In this document: one piece after another, positions 40,946 through 50,347 of the stretch
Layout: the number at the start of each line of letters is the position of its first letter
Numbering within the stretch: the stretch's first letter is position 1
NCBI RefSeq assembly: GCF_007995085.1
Contig: NZ_VOQS01000003.1
Location: forward strand, 1,612,001-1,676,000
Source of the DNA: Paraburkholderia azotifigens
GTDB taxonomy: Bacteria; Pseudomonadota; Gammaproteobacteria; Burkholderiales; Burkholderiaceae
DNA length: 64,000 nucleotides
Reading direction: 5' to 3'
Made by a program: the position numbers and the translations under genes
The notes under the pieces: model-generated
Database searches by the model: none
What the model saw: the letters and a program-made list of their open reading frames with translations, nothing else
Told to the model about the DNA's origin: nothing

Positions 40946-41998
40946 TTATCGCGAGTGCGTGCGGAATGCCTCGCCACCTAGGCCCGCGCGATCGACGGCC
41001 ACGATGCGGTTGCGGCCGTTGTCCTTCGCCTGATACAGCTGCGCGTCGATCAGATTGATGAACGCAGTCGTATCCGTCTTGCCGTCCGGCACGATCGTGC
41101 CGACGCCGTAGCTCGCTGTCACACGCTGATGATGCGGTGAACGCACATGCGCGATCGCTTCGGCGTCGATCAGTTCGCGGCAGCGTTCCGCCATTTTCAC
41201 AGCGGTGTCCGCGTCGGTATCCGGCAGCACCATCACGAACTCTTCGCCGCCGAAGCGCCCGAGAAAGTCGTCGGCGCGCGCGGCTTTCGCGAGCACGCCC
41301 GCGACGCGCTTCAGGCATTCGTCGCCCTGAATGTGGCCGTAGTAATCGTTGTAGGCCTTGAAGAAGTCGATGTCGATCATGATCAGCGACAGCGGCTTGC
41401 CGCTTTCCTTGCCTGCCGCCCACGCGCGCTGCATGACGGCATCGAACATGCGGCGATTGCCCGTGCCCGTCAGCCCGTCCTTGAACGACAGCTCTTCGAG
41501 TTCCTTCTGCAGACGCGCGAGCTTCTCTTCCGTGCGCTTGCGTTCGCTGATGTCGAACATGAAGCCGATCAGCGAATCGACGCCGCCATCGGGCTTGCGC
41601 ACCACATGCACCACATCGCGCAGCCACACATAGCCGCCGTCCTTCGTCAGTGCGCGATAGTCGGCTTCGTGATCGGTGCCCGCCTGCGATTGCGCGACGC
41701 AAAATTCCACTACCTTCTGGCGGTCGTCGGGATGCATGCGTTCGGCCCAGTCGTTGACCGTCTTCCATGACGACGGCGCCCAGCCGAGCAGCGCTTCGAT
41801 CTGCGGGCCGATGTAGGTGAACGCCATCGTCGCCCAGTCGATCTTCCAGGGAATCGCCTTCGTCGATTCGAGCAGCGTGCGATAGACGGCGCTGTCGTGT
41901 TCGAGCCGCTCGCCTTCGGCGCGCATGGTGGCGTTCGAGTCGTCGTGGCGCAGAAAGGCGGCGCCGAGCATGTGTTGCGTGTCGTCGATGTTTTTCAT
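40946..41998 (-). CDS. PAS-domain diguanylate cyclase
   Basis: 350 residues, soluble. A PAS/PAC sensor covers about 35-155 (MAFTYIGPQIEALLGW ... GFMFDISERKRTEEKL), a short coiled coil links it to the GGDEF domain (about 170-335), and the active site reads GGEEF. It should make cyclic di-GMP in the cytoplasm. It is convergent with the RHH gene and is the third cyclase in 11 kb. Confidence 0.9.
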   Translation of the reverse strand: MKNIDDTQHMLGAAFLRHDDSNATMRAEGERLEHDSAVYRTLLESTKAIPWKIDWATMAFTYIGPQIEALLGWAPSSWKTVNDWAERMHPDDRQKVVEFCVAQSQAGTDHEADYRALTKDGGYVWLRDVVHVVRKPDGGVDSLIGFMFDISERKRTEEKLARLQKELEELSFKDGLTGTGNRRMFDAVMQRAWAAGKESGKPLSLIMIDIDFFKAYNDYYGHIQGDECLKRVAGVLAKAARADDFLGRFGGEEFVMVLPDTDADTAVKMAERCRELIDAEAIAHVRSPHHQRVTASYGVGTIVPDGKTDTTAFINLIDAQLYQAKDNGRNRIVAVDRAGLGGEAFRTHSR

Positions 41999-42113
41999 GT
42001 TCGTTTCTTGTTCAAGGGTATTCGCTTCGTGTCACAACGGCCCGGCACGCGTCGCACTTGATCGGCTGAAACCCGGACGGACAATTCTACCGATCGGCGG
42101 GGATCGCCCGATT

Positions 42114-43022
42114 TCAGGCGTTGCGCGCGAGATAGTCTCTGAACGTGTCGATCAGCGCGCGAACTTTGGGCGGCGTGTGCTGCGTCGGCGGAAACACGGC
42201 CTGGATACCCGCCGCTTCCGTCGACCATTCGGGCAGCAGGCGCACGAGACGCCCGGCCGCGACGTCGGCGCGGATCGAAAAGTCGGTCAACAGACCGAGG
42301 CCGCCGCCCGCGAGCGTCGCCGCACGCGCGGCTTCCGCCGTGTTCACGAGAAACGCATTCTCGCAGCGCGCGCTGTCGGTGTGGCCGTCCGTGTGGCGCA
42401 GATCAAGTGTTTGCGGGCGCGGCAGAACCGTTAGCGCGACGAAAGGCAGCGGGGGCAGATCGGCGGGCGTGTGCGGCTCGCCCCAGGTGTCGATGAACCC
42501 GGGACTCGCGACGACCCACTTCTCGAAGCTGCCGAGCTTCACCGCGCGATAGTTCGAATCGGCGAGACGCCCGAGCCGGATCGCGACGTCGATGCCGTCC
42601 GCGATCAGATTGACGAGGTGATCGCTGCACAGCAGTTCGATATCGAGCCCTGGATGCGCGCGGCGCAATTCGACCAGCACGGGCGCGACCACGAGCGTGC
42701 CGTAGTCGATCGGGCAACTCACGCGCAGCGTGCCGCGCACGGGCGCTTCCTCGCCGCCGATTTCAGCGAGCGCTTCCTCCGCCGTGCGCAGGATTTTCAC
42801 GCTTGCGTCATAGAACGCGCGGCCCGCTTCCGTGATGCCGAGGCGCCGCGTCGTGCGCACCAGCAGGCTCGCGCCGACTTCCGCTTCGAGCCTCTGTATG
42901 TGCGTGCTGACCATCGTCTTCGCGAGCCCGAGCCTGGCCGCGGCCGCCGTCAGCGAGCCGGCGTCGACCACGGCGACGAAGACGGACAGCCGGTTCAGGT
43001 TCACGTCGCGTACGTCTGCCAT
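42114..43022 (-). CDS. LysR-family transcriptional regulator
   Basis: 302 residues from ATG 43022. An HTH is at about 10-65 (LNRLSVFVAVVDAGSLTAAAARLGLAKTMVSTHIQRLE), and a substrate-binding domain follows (TLRVSCPIDYG, DGIDVAIRLG). It is divergent from the glutathione S-transferase gene across about 110 bp and is the obvious candidate to control it and the flavoprotein fusion downstream. A frame extension to 43112 lacks family likeness. The inducer is unknown. Confidence 0.9.
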   Translation of the reverse strand: MADVRDVNLNRLSVFVAVVDAGSLTAAAARLGLAKTMVSTHIQRLEAEVGASLLVRTTRRLGITEAGRAFYDASVKILRTAEEALAEIGGEEAPVRGTLRVSCPIDYGTLVVAPVLVELRRAHPGLDIELLCSDHLVNLIADGIDVAIRLGRLADSNYRAVKLGSFEKWVVASPGFIDTWGEPHTPADLPPLPFVALTVLPRPQTLDLRHTDGHTDSARCENAFLVNTAEAARAATLAGGGLGLLTDFSIRADVAAGRLVRLLPEWSTEAAGIQAVFPPTQHTPPKVRALIDTFRDYLARNA

Positions 43023-43132
43023 GTCGATTGTCCACTTTCGGGTGATTGTGTTTTCAAGGTTATCAGTCTTCTGCGGCAAGGCGGCGCGCATTAACCTGCA
43101 ATTGTCCAACATGACCGAACCCGGAGACCCGA

Positions 43133-43774
43133 ATGCCCGCAGCCAAGCCCGCCCAGCCGATCCGCCTGTACACGACCTTGCTGTCGGGTCACGGGCATCG
43201 CGTGAAGCTGTTCCTGACGTTGCTCGATCTGCCGTTCGAGGTAATCGAGCTGGACATGCGCGCGGGCGACAACCGCAAGCCCGAGTATCTGGCGCTGAAT
43301 CCGTTCGGCCAGGTGCCGACGATCCAGGACGGCGACGTGACGCTATTCGATTCGAACGCGATTCTGGTGTATCTCGCGACGCGCTATGGCGACGCCTCGT
43401 GGCTGCCCACCGATCCGCCCGGCGCGGCCGCCGTGCAGCGCTGGCTGTCGCTGGCGGCGGGGCAGATCGCGTACGGTCCTTGCGCGGCGCGCCTCGTCAC
43501 CGTGTTCGGCGCGCCGCTGCATCACGACACGGCGAAGTCAATCGCGGTGAAGCTGTTCGACGTGATCGACCGGGAACTGGCGACGAAGCCGTTCGCCGCC
43601 GGCGAACACGTGACGATCGCCGATATCGCCGCGCACACGTATATCGCGCACGCGCCCGAGGGCGGCGTGTCGCTCGAGCCGTATCCGAACATTCGTGCGT
43701 GGCTGCGTCGCGTGGAAGCGTTGCCGCGTTTCATCGCGATGCCGTCGACCAAGGCGGGCCTGCTCGCCGGATAA
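43133..43774 (+). CDS. Glutathione S-transferase
   Basis: 213 residues. An N-terminal thioredoxin-like domain (IRLYTTLLSGHGHRVKLFLTLL, NPFGQVPTI, DSNAILVYLA) binds glutathione; a helical C-terminal domain follows (VTIADIAAHTYIAHAPEGG). The catalytic residue is a Ser/Thr near the N-terminus. It is 57 bp ahead of a PNPOx-FNR-ferredoxin gene on the same strand and probably shares its control. Substrate unknown. Confidence 0.92.
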   Translation: MPAAKPAQPIRLYTTLLSGHGHRVKLFLTLLDLPFEVIELDMRAGDNRKPEYLALNPFGQVPTIQDGDVTLFDSNAILVYLATRYGDASWLPTDPPGAAAVQRWLSLAAGQIAYGPCAARLVTVFGAPLHHDTAKSIAVKLFDVIDRELATKPFAAGEHVTIADIAAHTYIAHAPEGGVSLEPYPNIRAWLRRVEALPRFIAMPSTKAGLLAG

Positions 43775-43831
43775 ATAGCGAGCGGTTTCCTCCGACGCAT
43801 TGCGCTGACGTTTTGCCTGCAGGAGCCTGAC

Positions 43832-45907
43832 ATGTCCGATTTCATCCCTCTGAACGGCTGGGGTCTCGACACCTCGCCGTTTCACGCTGACGAACTTGCC
43901 GCGCAGCGGCTGGCGGGCGTGGACAGTCAGGCGAACTCGTCGGGGCGGCGCGGCATCCGGCGCTCGATGCCGGATCAGCACCGCGAGTTCTTTGCGCAGC
44001 AGCCGTTCATGGTGTTCGGCGGCGTCGATGCGAGCGGACAGCCTTGGGCGACGATACGCACGGGCAAGCCGGGCTTCGTGTCGTCGCCCGATGCGCGCAC
44101 GCTGCGCATTCAGGGCGGTGCGCTGCCCGGCGATCCGCTCGAAGGACGCTGGCAGACGGGCGCGATGATCGGCGGCCTCGGCATCCAGCCGCATACGCGG
44201 CGGCGCAACCGCATCAACGGCGTCGTCACGGCGGTGAATGGCGACGCTGTCACACTTGAAGTGAGCCAGAGCTTCGGCAATTGCGCGAAGTACATTCAGG
44301 GCCGCGTGCCGACCTTGGTCGAACGCGCCGAACGCGCCGAACGCGATGCGGCTGCGCCGCAGGAAGTCGCGACGCAACTGGGCGACGCGGACCGCGCGCT
44401 GCTGGCGCATGCCGATACCTTCTACATCGCGAGCGCGAACACGGCGGACGATGCGGGCCTCGCGCGCGGCGCCGACGTGTCGCATCGCGGCGGCGTGCCG
44501 GGCTTCGTGCGCGTCGACGATGCCGGAACGCTGACCACGCCCGATTTCACCGGCAACAAGTTCTTCAACACGATCGGCAATCTGCTGCACGATCCGCGCG
44601 CGGGCCTGCTGTTCATCGACTTCACGACGGGCGATCTGCTCTATCTCGCGGTGCGCGCCGAAATCGTCTGGCAAGGCCCCGAACTGGCCGCGTTCGAAAA
44701 CGCCGAGCGGCTGATGCGCTTTCATGTGCAGGAAGTGCGGCGCAGCAAAGGCGTGCTGCCGTTTCGCTGGTCGGAGGTCGACTACGCGCCGCAATTCGCG
44801 ACGGCGATTCGTGAGGCCGCGCACAAGGCAGCGGCCGCCTCGCCGTGGCACAAGCTGAAGGTTGCCAAGGTCGTCGATGAGACGGCTACGGTTCGCTCGT
44901 TCTATTTCGAGTCGCTGGACGGCGCGCCGTTGCCCCCGTATCAGCCGGGGCAGTATCTGCCGATTCGCGTACCCGTCGAAGGGCGCGACGCACCGTTGAC
45001 GCGCACTTACACGCTGTCGGGCGCGCACGATCCTCGCCACTATCGGATCAGCGTGAAGCGCGAGGGCATCGCGTCGAACTGGCTGCACGGCCATCTGGCA
45101 GCGGGGATGCAAATCGACGCGATGGCGCCGCGCGGCGCATTCGTCTACGACGCGCAGAGCCCGCGTCCCGCCGTGTTCGTTTCCGCGGGCATCGGCATCA
45201 CGCCGATGATCGCGATGCTGGATCACGAGCTGAATGCGCGTGCGGGAAACGAGGCTCGCGCGAAGCACCTGTACTTCTTCCACGGCGCGCGCAGCGATCG
45301 CGAGCGGCCGTTCAGCGCGCATCTGAAGGACGTGGCGGCACGTCATGCGTCGGTGTCGGTGTATCTGTACGACAGCGCAGCAAGCGAGCCTGCCGACGGA
45401 ATCACGAAAGGGCGCGTGGATATTGCGGCACTCAAGCGCGCGCTGCCGTTCGACGACTACGACTTCTATCTGTGCGGCCCCGCGCAGTTCATGCGCGATC
45501 TATACGAAGGACTGCGCGCGCTGAATGTCGCCGACGAGCGCATCCGTTTCGAAGCGTTCGGGCCGGCTAGCGTGAAGCGCACGCCGACTGCGCAGGCACG
45601 ACCTGCTGTCGAAGAGAAAGCCGAAGTCGAAGCGGGCGGCGCGCAAGTCACCTTCGCGCGTTCGCAACGCACGATTCGATGGCTGCCGAATCATGGAAGC
45701 CTGCTCGAATTCGCCGGGAAGAACGGTATCGAGGCGCAGTCGAGCTGCCGCTCGGGCATGTGCGGCACATGCTCGACGAAGGTGCTGTCGGGTCAGGTCG
45801 CGTATGACGGCGAAGTGGAAGCCGAAGTCGAAAAGGGCTGCGCGCTGATCTGCATGGCGCATCCCGTCGTCGAAGGTGAAAACGCGAGCCTGACGCTGGA
45901 CTTGTGA
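43832..45907 (+). CDS. Three-domain flavoprotein: PNPOx-like split barrel, ferredoxin reductase and [2Fe-2S] ferredoxin
   Basis: 691 residues. About 45-330 is a pyridoxamine-phosphate-oxidase-like FMN split barrel (FMVFGGVDASGQPWATIRTGKPGF, FTGNKFFNTIGNLLHDPRAGLLF). About 345-580 is an FNR-type reductase with flavin- and NAD-binding segments (RTYTLSG, SAGIGITPMIAML, YDFYLCGPAQFM). About 605-691 is a plant-type ferredoxin with cysteines C639, C644, C647 and one near 674. One chain can therefore pass electrons from NAD(P)H to a second flavin centre. The physiological acceptor is unknown. Its neighbour GST and a LysR gene suggest a detoxification unit. Confidence 0.88.
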   Translation: MSDFIPLNGWGLDTSPFHADELAAQRLAGVDSQANSSGRRGIRRSMPDQHREFFAQQPFMVFGGVDASGQPWATIRTGKPGFVSSPDARTLRIQGGALPGDPLEGRWQTGAMIGGLGIQPHTRRRNRINGVVTAVNGDAVTLEVSQSFGNCAKYIQGRVPTLVERAERAERDAAAPQEVATQLGDADRALLAHADTFYIASANTADDAGLARGADVSHRGGVPGFVRVDDAGTLTTPDFTGNKFFNTIGNLLHDPRAGLLFIDFTTGDLLYLAVRAEIVWQGPELAAFENAERLMRFHVQEVRRSKGVLPFRWSEVDYAPQFATAIREAAHKAAAASPWHKLKVAKVVDETATVRSFYFESLDGAPLPPYQPGQYLPIRVPVEGRDAPLTRTYTLSGAHDPRHYRISVKREGIASNWLHGHLAAGMQIDAMAPRGAFVYDAQSPRPAVFVSAGIGITPMIAMLDHELNARAGNEARAKHLYFFHGARSDRERPFSAHLKDVAARHASVSVYLYDSAASEPADGITKGRVDIAALKRALPFDDYDFYLCGPAQFMRDLYEGLRALNVADERIRFEAFGPASVKRTPTAQARPAVEEKAEVEAGGAQVTFARSQRTIRWLPNHGSLLEFAGKNGIEAQSSCRSGMCGTCSTKVLSGQVAYDGEVEAEVEKGCALICMAHPVVEGENASLTLDL

Positions 45908-45909
45908 AC

Positions 45910-46260
45910 TCACTTGCCCGCGCCCGTCGACGGGACGCAGGTGAGTATCAGCGAGCTGCCGTTGCCTGCCTCGCCGCTCAGCATCGCGCGATGAAACTCG
46001 CGGTGATCGCATGACCACTCTGCTGTGAAGTCGCGTGCGCACGACGCCCGCTGCGTCGCGTCGAGGCTCGCCTTCACGATATAGCGGCAGGTCGAACGAT
46101 CGTTGCAATGCGCCGCGAGATCATGCGTGGAATTGCCCGATGCCGCGCCGCAGTTCGCGCCATATGTCGCCGATTCGATCCGTATGCGCTGCGTCTGCCC
46201 GGCCATGCAGATGACGGGAACGAGCGCGATGCCTGCCAGCAGGCCGATTCCCCGCTTCAT
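45910..46260 (-). CDS. Small secreted hypothetical protein
   Basis: 116 residues with a signal peptide at about 1-22 (LLAGIALVPVICMAG). The mature part has five or six cysteines (ANCG, HCND, STCRYIV, SCARDF, WSCDH, LTCVPS), probably paired in the periplasm. Start ATG 46260 has GGGAGA upstream. It follows the ECF sigma gene by 26 bp on the same strand and may belong to its unit. No name known; the layout resembles small secreted proteins with a lectin-like or DUF-type Cys pattern. Confidence 0.7.
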   Translation of the reverse strand: MKRGIGLLAGIALVPVICMAGQTQRIRIESATYGANCGAASGNSTHDLAAHCNDRSTCRYIVKASLDATQRASCARDFTAEWSCDHREFHRAMLSGEAGNGSSLILTCVPSTGAGK

Positions 46261-46286
46261 GATGTGTCTCCCGCTATGTGTCCTCG

Positions 46287-46991
46287 TTATATGTCGCGCA
46301 GGCGCGCGAGCACCGATGCGACGATGTGGTCGCAATGCGCGCCGCCGAACTCGAAAATCTCGGACCCCAGCTTCTCGACTTCATCGGCCAGCGCGTCGCG
46401 CAACAACAGTCTCGCTCTGAAATGACGGCTGCGCACGGTGGCTTCGGGAATATCCAGGCATTCCGCCGTTTCTTCTACGCTCATTTCTTCGACCGAGCGC
46501 AGCACGAATACCGTGCGAAAACCCGCAGGCAGCGCATCGAGCTTCCGTTCGAGCAGCGCACGAAGCTCCGCGCGCGCTGCCGCCTGATCGGGCGCGTTGT
46601 GGTCGTGGGCGTTGGTCGTGTGCATGGTGGATGACATCTGCTCGTCGTCCGGACAGTCGTGCAGCATGGGAATCACGTTCTGGCGACGTGCTTCGCGACG
46701 CATCCGCGCAAAGCATTCGTTCAGCACGAGCCGCGATAGCCACGTGAACAACGTTGCATCGCCGCGAAACTGGGCGATCGATCTGTACGCGTTCAGATAC
46801 GCGTCCTGCAACGCGTCTTCCGCTTCGGCGTCGTTGCGCAACGTGGCGCGCGCGAGACGATAGAGACGCCGGTTGTGGCGGCGCATCAGCAGTTCGAACG
46901 CGGCGCGGTCGCCTGTTGCGATGCGGTGCGCGATCTCCCTGTCGTCATCGGCGCGCGGCGTCGTCGAAGCGTCGGGCAGTGGGCTGTTCAT
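46287..46991 (-). CDS. ECF-type RNA polymerase sigma factor
   Basis: 234 residues from ATG 46991 (GAGGGAGA upstream). Region 2 (AFELLMRRHNRRLYRLARATLRNDAEAEDALQDAYLNAYRSI) and region 4 (ALPAGFRTVFVLRSVEEMSVEETAECLDIPEATVRSR) are intact. No anti-sigma factor gene follows; the next gene encodes a small secreted protein and the upstream genes encode a cupredoxin and a DUF4142 protein. These are the likely regulon neighbours. The C-terminal stretch includes Cys-His residues (GGAHCDHIV) that might sense redox or metal. Confidence 0.9.
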   Translation of the reverse strand: MNSPLPDASTTPRADDDREIAHRIATGDRAAFELLMRRHNRRLYRLARATLRNDAEAEDALQDAYLNAYRSIAQFRGDATLFTWLSRLVLNECFARMRREARRQNVIPMLHDCPDDEQMSSTMHTTNAHDHNAPDQAAARAELRALLERKLDALPAGFRTVFVLRSVEEMSVEETAECLDIPEATVRSRHFRARLLLRDALADEVEKLGSEIFEFGGAHCDHIVASVLARLRDI

Positions 46992-47026
46992 CGTCTCCCT
47001 CTTCATGTTGCTGTGCGGCCTTGCTC

Positions 47027-47383
47027 TCATCGCGCCGGTTCCACGGTCAGTGTGCCATGCATCGTCGGATGAAAGATGCAGCGATACGTATAGCGCCCCG
47101 GCGTGCTCGCGCGATAGCGCCATGACGCGTCGGGCGCGATGCTCTGCGAGTCGAAGCCCGCATTGAAGCCCGCATGGAGGCCTTTTGTGTCGCTGCTCGC
47201 CGTATGCGCGACGAGATCCTTGTTGACCCACACGATCTCGTCGCCGCGATGCACGGTTAGCTCAGACGGATCGAAGCGCATCTGCTCGATCGTGACGACA
47301 TAGGTTTTCGCCAGCACCGGCGCCGCGATCACGAACAAGGCCGACGCGCACGTTCGCAGCGCAGCAACGCGCACGCGGATCAT
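47027..47383 (-). CDS. Periplasmic cupredoxin (plastocyanin-like)
   Basis: 118 residues. A signal peptide (about 1-25) is followed by a cupredoxin fold with copper ligands in LVAHTASS (His) and YRCIFHPTMHG (Cys, His, Met), a type 1 blue-copper site. Its start overlaps the DUF4142 stop (ATGA at 47380-47383), so the two are translated together. It probably carries electrons in the periplasm. Confidence 0.88.
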   Translation of the reverse strand: MIRVRVAALRTCASALFVIAAPVLAKTYVVTIEQMRFDPSELTVHRGDEIVWVNKDLVAHTASSDTKGLHAGFNAGFDSQSIAPDASWRYRASTPGRYTYRCIFHPTMHGTLTVEPAR

Positions 47384-47910
47384 TGCGCTTGCGGCAACGA
47401 GGACTGCACCATCTTCGCGTGCTCGAGATGCGCGACGAACGCGGGCCGCACCTTCACCAGCAGCGCTTTCAGCTCGGCATTGTGCGCGGATGGAATCAGC
47501 GTGCTGTCGAGCGCGTCGATCACGTTCTGGTGATAGGTCACTTCGTGGTCGATATACGCGCGGTCGAATTTCGCGCCTTGCAGCGGCTCGAGGTTAGCGA
47601 TGTTCGCTGCGCCGCCCTGCTTGAGGCTGTCGCTAGTCGGATTGGCTTCAGGCTTCACGCTGAGCCTGTTCACGAGATCGACGGCGGCCTTGTTGACGCC
47701 CGTGTGATCCTTGACCATCTGTTGCGCGAACGCCTTCACGTCTTTCGAATGCGTTTTCGATTCGGCGAGCTTGCCTGCGTCGATATCCGCCTGATTGGCG
47801 GCGACGACGATGGCGGCGATCTGTGGATCGGTTGGGCCCGAGCCTTGCGGCCAGGCGGACGCGCTCGCGGATGCAAGCGCAGCAAGCAGCAACCAGTGTG
47901 TGGACTTCAT
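47380..47910 (-). CDS. DUF4142 periplasmic protein
   Basis: 176 residues. A signal peptide (about 1-20) is followed by a four-helix DUF4142 domain with the typical DPQIAAIVVAANQADIDAGKLA and FAQQMVKDHTGVNKAA segments, and HHx-type residues (YIDHEVTYHQNVID) that may bind metal. The gene leads an operon with the cupredoxin and probably the ECF sigma factor. Molecular function unknown in the family. Confidence 0.88.
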   Translation of the reverse strand: MKSTHWLLLAALASASASAWPQGSGPTDPQIAAIVVAANQADIDAGKLAESKTHSKDVKAFAQQMVKDHTGVNKAAVDLVNRLSVKPEANPTSDSLKQGGAANIANLEPLQGAKFDRAYIDHEVTYHQNVIDALDSTLIPSAHNAELKALLVKVRPAFVAHLEHAKMVQSSLPQAQ

Positions 47911-48055
47911 CTTGGCCTCCTCGACGGGCGATGCGGCCTGTCCATCTTCATGAAGGACAGGCGCTGCGACGTTTTCGAGGAGTTAGATGTCACGAGCCGG
48001 AAGGCTGTTTCCGGCTCGTATTTGAAGGGGTTTTTATGTCGGCAGTTGCGACGCG

Positions 48056-49873
48056 TCAGCCATGCGTGCGTGTTGGCGTCTTGGGCACGGGCTCGAACTG
48101 CTTCTTGCCCGACGAAAAGCTCAGGCGCCGGAAGCGCTCGCGCTTGTGCTCTTCCTCGAAGTGCGCAACCGACGTCTTCACGAGGTCGCTGCGCGACACG
48201 ACACCGAGCAGCTGCATCGAATCGCGATCGACCACCACGGGCAACCGTTCGAGATCGTGCACGGCAAGACGCGTCGCAATGAGACGGCAGGTTTCGTCGG
48301 GCAGCGCGACGACGAGCGAACGGTCTTTCATCACGTCGGCGAGCGGCGTGTCGAGCGTATGCTGCGTGGCGCCGTCGCGTACGGCATCGAGCGTCGCGCG
48401 GTCGACGATGCCGAGCACCGCGCCGTTCTCGCGTACGACGGGATACGCGCGGCGCTTCTGCGTGACGCCGAAGAACGATACGAGCGCATCGCGCACGCTG
48501 ACCGTGCCGTCGATCGAATCGACCTTTTGCGTCATCACTTCATCCACGTAGTGCCGTTCGAGCGGATCGACGCCATACTCGCGATAGATGTGATAACCGC
48601 GCCGCGCGATCTTCTCGGTCATGATCGAGCGCTTCATCACGACGGTGGCGAAGCCGTGCGCGACGAGCGTCGCGGCGAGCAGCGGCAATAGCGCGTTGGC
48701 GTCGTGCGTGAGGCCGAAGGCGAACACGATGGCCGTGAGCGGCGCACCGAGCGTCGCGCCGAGCGTCGCGGCCATGCACACGAGCGGCCACAGCGCAGGT
48801 TCGCTGCCGGGCAGCACGTGGCCGAGCACGGTGCCGAGCCCCGCGCCGAGCATCAGCAGCGGTGCGAGCACGCCGCCCGAGGTGCCGGAGCCGAGCGCGA
48901 TCACCCAGATCACCGCCTTGACGACGAGAATCGCCACGGCCACCTGCAACGCAATGTGCTGATGCAGCAGATCGCCGATCACGTCATAGCCGACGCCGAG
49001 CGCGCGCGGCTCGATGAAACCGCCGATGCCGACGGCAAGACCGCCGATCGCGGGCCACCACATCCAGTGCAGCGGCAGTTTGTGAAAGAGGTCTTCCGTC
49101 TTGTAGAGCGCAGCCGAGAGACCGGAGGCGAGCGCGCCCGACAACAGCCCCGCGATCACGCACGACACGAGCGAAATGGCCGTCGGCGCTGCCGTTTGCA
49201 GCGGAAACAGCGCTTCCGTGCCGAAGAAGAGCGCGCGCGCAAAACCTGCGACAGCGCATGCGAGCGCGACGGGCAGGAAGCTGCGCGGCCGCCATTCGAA
49301 CAGCAGCAGTTCGACGGCGAGCAGCACGGCGGCGACGGGCGTGCCGAATACGGCCGTCATGCCCGCCGCGGCGCCCGCGACGAGCAGCGTCTTGCGTTCC
49401 GCCGATGTCACCTTCACACACTGCGCGATCAGCGAGCCGAGCGCGCCGCCCGTCATGATGATCGGACCTTCCGCGCCGAACGGGCCGCCGCTGCCGATCA
49501 CGATGCCCGACGACAGCGGCTTCAACACGGCGACCTTCGGCGACATGCGGCTCTTGCCGAACAGAATGGCTTCGATCGCTTCGGGAATGCCGTGTCCGCG
49601 AATCTTGTCCGAGCCGAAGCGCGCCATCATGCCCACGATCAGCCCGCCGATCACGGGAATCAAGATCACCCACGCGCCGAGCGTATTGCCGGCAGGCGAC
49701 CGGTCGGCGAACGAAAAGTTACCGAAGAAGAACAGATTCGTGAACAGATGAATCAGACTCAGCAGCACGAAGGCCGCGAGCGTGGCGAGAAAACCGATGC
49801 CTGCCGCCAGCGCGGAAATGCCGGGCAGGCGCGAATTGCTGGAAAAGTCCCGCTTGTGAGAGTTGTCGCTCAT
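48056..49873 (-). CDS. ClC-family chloride channel/antiporter with CBS pair
   Basis: 605 residues. The membrane part has the ClC filter segments GSGGPFGAEGPIIMTGG (with the gating glutamate in GAEGP) and GSGTSGGVLAPLL; the second is a variant of GxFxP. Two CBS domains fill about 450-590. ClC proteins exchange chloride, or another anion such as fluoride or nitrate, for protons. The gene lies 26 bp downstream of a marR-type gene on the same strand and is probably regulated by it. It has a basic C-terminus. Confidence 0.92.
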   Translation of the reverse strand: MSDNSHKRDFSSNSRLPGISALAAGIGFLATLAAFVLLSLIHLFTNLFFFGNFSFADRSPAGNTLGAWVILIPVIGGLIVGMMARFGSDKIRGHGIPEAIEAILFGKSRMSPKVAVLKPLSSGIVIGSGGPFGAEGPIIMTGGALGSLIAQCVKVTSAERKTLLVAGAAAGMTAVFGTPVAAVLLAVELLLFEWRPRSFLPVALACAVAGFARALFFGTEALFPLQTAAPTAISLVSCVIAGLLSGALASGLSAALYKTEDLFHKLPLHWMWWPAIGGLAVGIGGFIEPRALGVGYDVIGDLLHQHIALQVAVAILVVKAVIWVIALGSGTSGGVLAPLLMLGAGLGTVLGHVLPGSEPALWPLVCMAATLGATLGAPLTAIVFAFGLTHDANALLPLLAATLVAHGFATVVMKRSIMTEKIARRGYHIYREYGVDPLERHYVDEVMTQKVDSIDGTVSVRDALVSFFGVTQKRRAYPVVRENGAVLGIVDRATLDAVRDGATQHTLDTPLADVMKDRSLVVALPDETCRLIATRLAVHDLERLPVVVDRDSMQLLGVVSRSDLVKTSVAHFEEEHKRERFRRLSFSSGKKQFEPVPKTPTRTHG

Positions 49874-49899
49874 GATGCTGTGCTGCCTTGAAGCCCGGA

Positions 49900-50313
49900 T
49901 TAAAGGTCGATTTGCGGAATGGTGAATGCGCCCTTGAGCGAGCGCAGTTCGGCGCGATGCAGTTCTGCGAGCCGCGCGAGCACCTTTTCACCAGCCTTCA
50001 GCAGATGCACTTCCACCTGACGGCGGTCGGTCTCGCTGACTTTGCGCTTGACGAGTTCGAGCGCTTCGCAGCGCGACACCAGCGCGACGACGCCGTGGTG
50101 CTGCGCCTGCAGGCGTTCCGCCAGTTCGCCGATGGTCGCCCACTCGCGGTCGGGATAGCCCTTGATATGCAGCAGCAACAGGTATTGCAGCGGCGTAATG
50201 CCTTCGCCCTGCGCGGCCTGTTCGGAGAAGCGTTCGAAGCGCCGCATCTGATAGCGGAACTGCGAAAGCTGTTCGTAGTCCGCTTTATTCAACGCGCGTG
50301 TGAGAACTTTCAT
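49900..50313 (-). CDS. MarR-family transcriptional regulator
   Basis: 137 residues, winged helix (GITPLQYLLLLHIKGYPDREWATIGELAERLQAQHHGVVALVSRCEALELVKRK). It is first gene of an operon with the ClC channel. A perfect AT-rich palindrome (50348-50362) lies 34 bp upstream of its start and is probably its own operator. The ligand may be an anion or acid signal. Confidence 0.9.
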   Translation of the reverse strand: MKVLTRALNKADYEQLSQFRYQMRRFERFSEQAAQGEGITPLQYLLLLHIKGYPDREWATIGELAERLQAQHHGVVALVSRCEALELVKRKVSETDRRQVEVHLLKAGEKVLARLAELHRAELRSLKGAFTIPQIDL

Positions 50314-50347
50314 GTCGGTCGGCTGCGCAAGAGAGAAACGAAAAATA

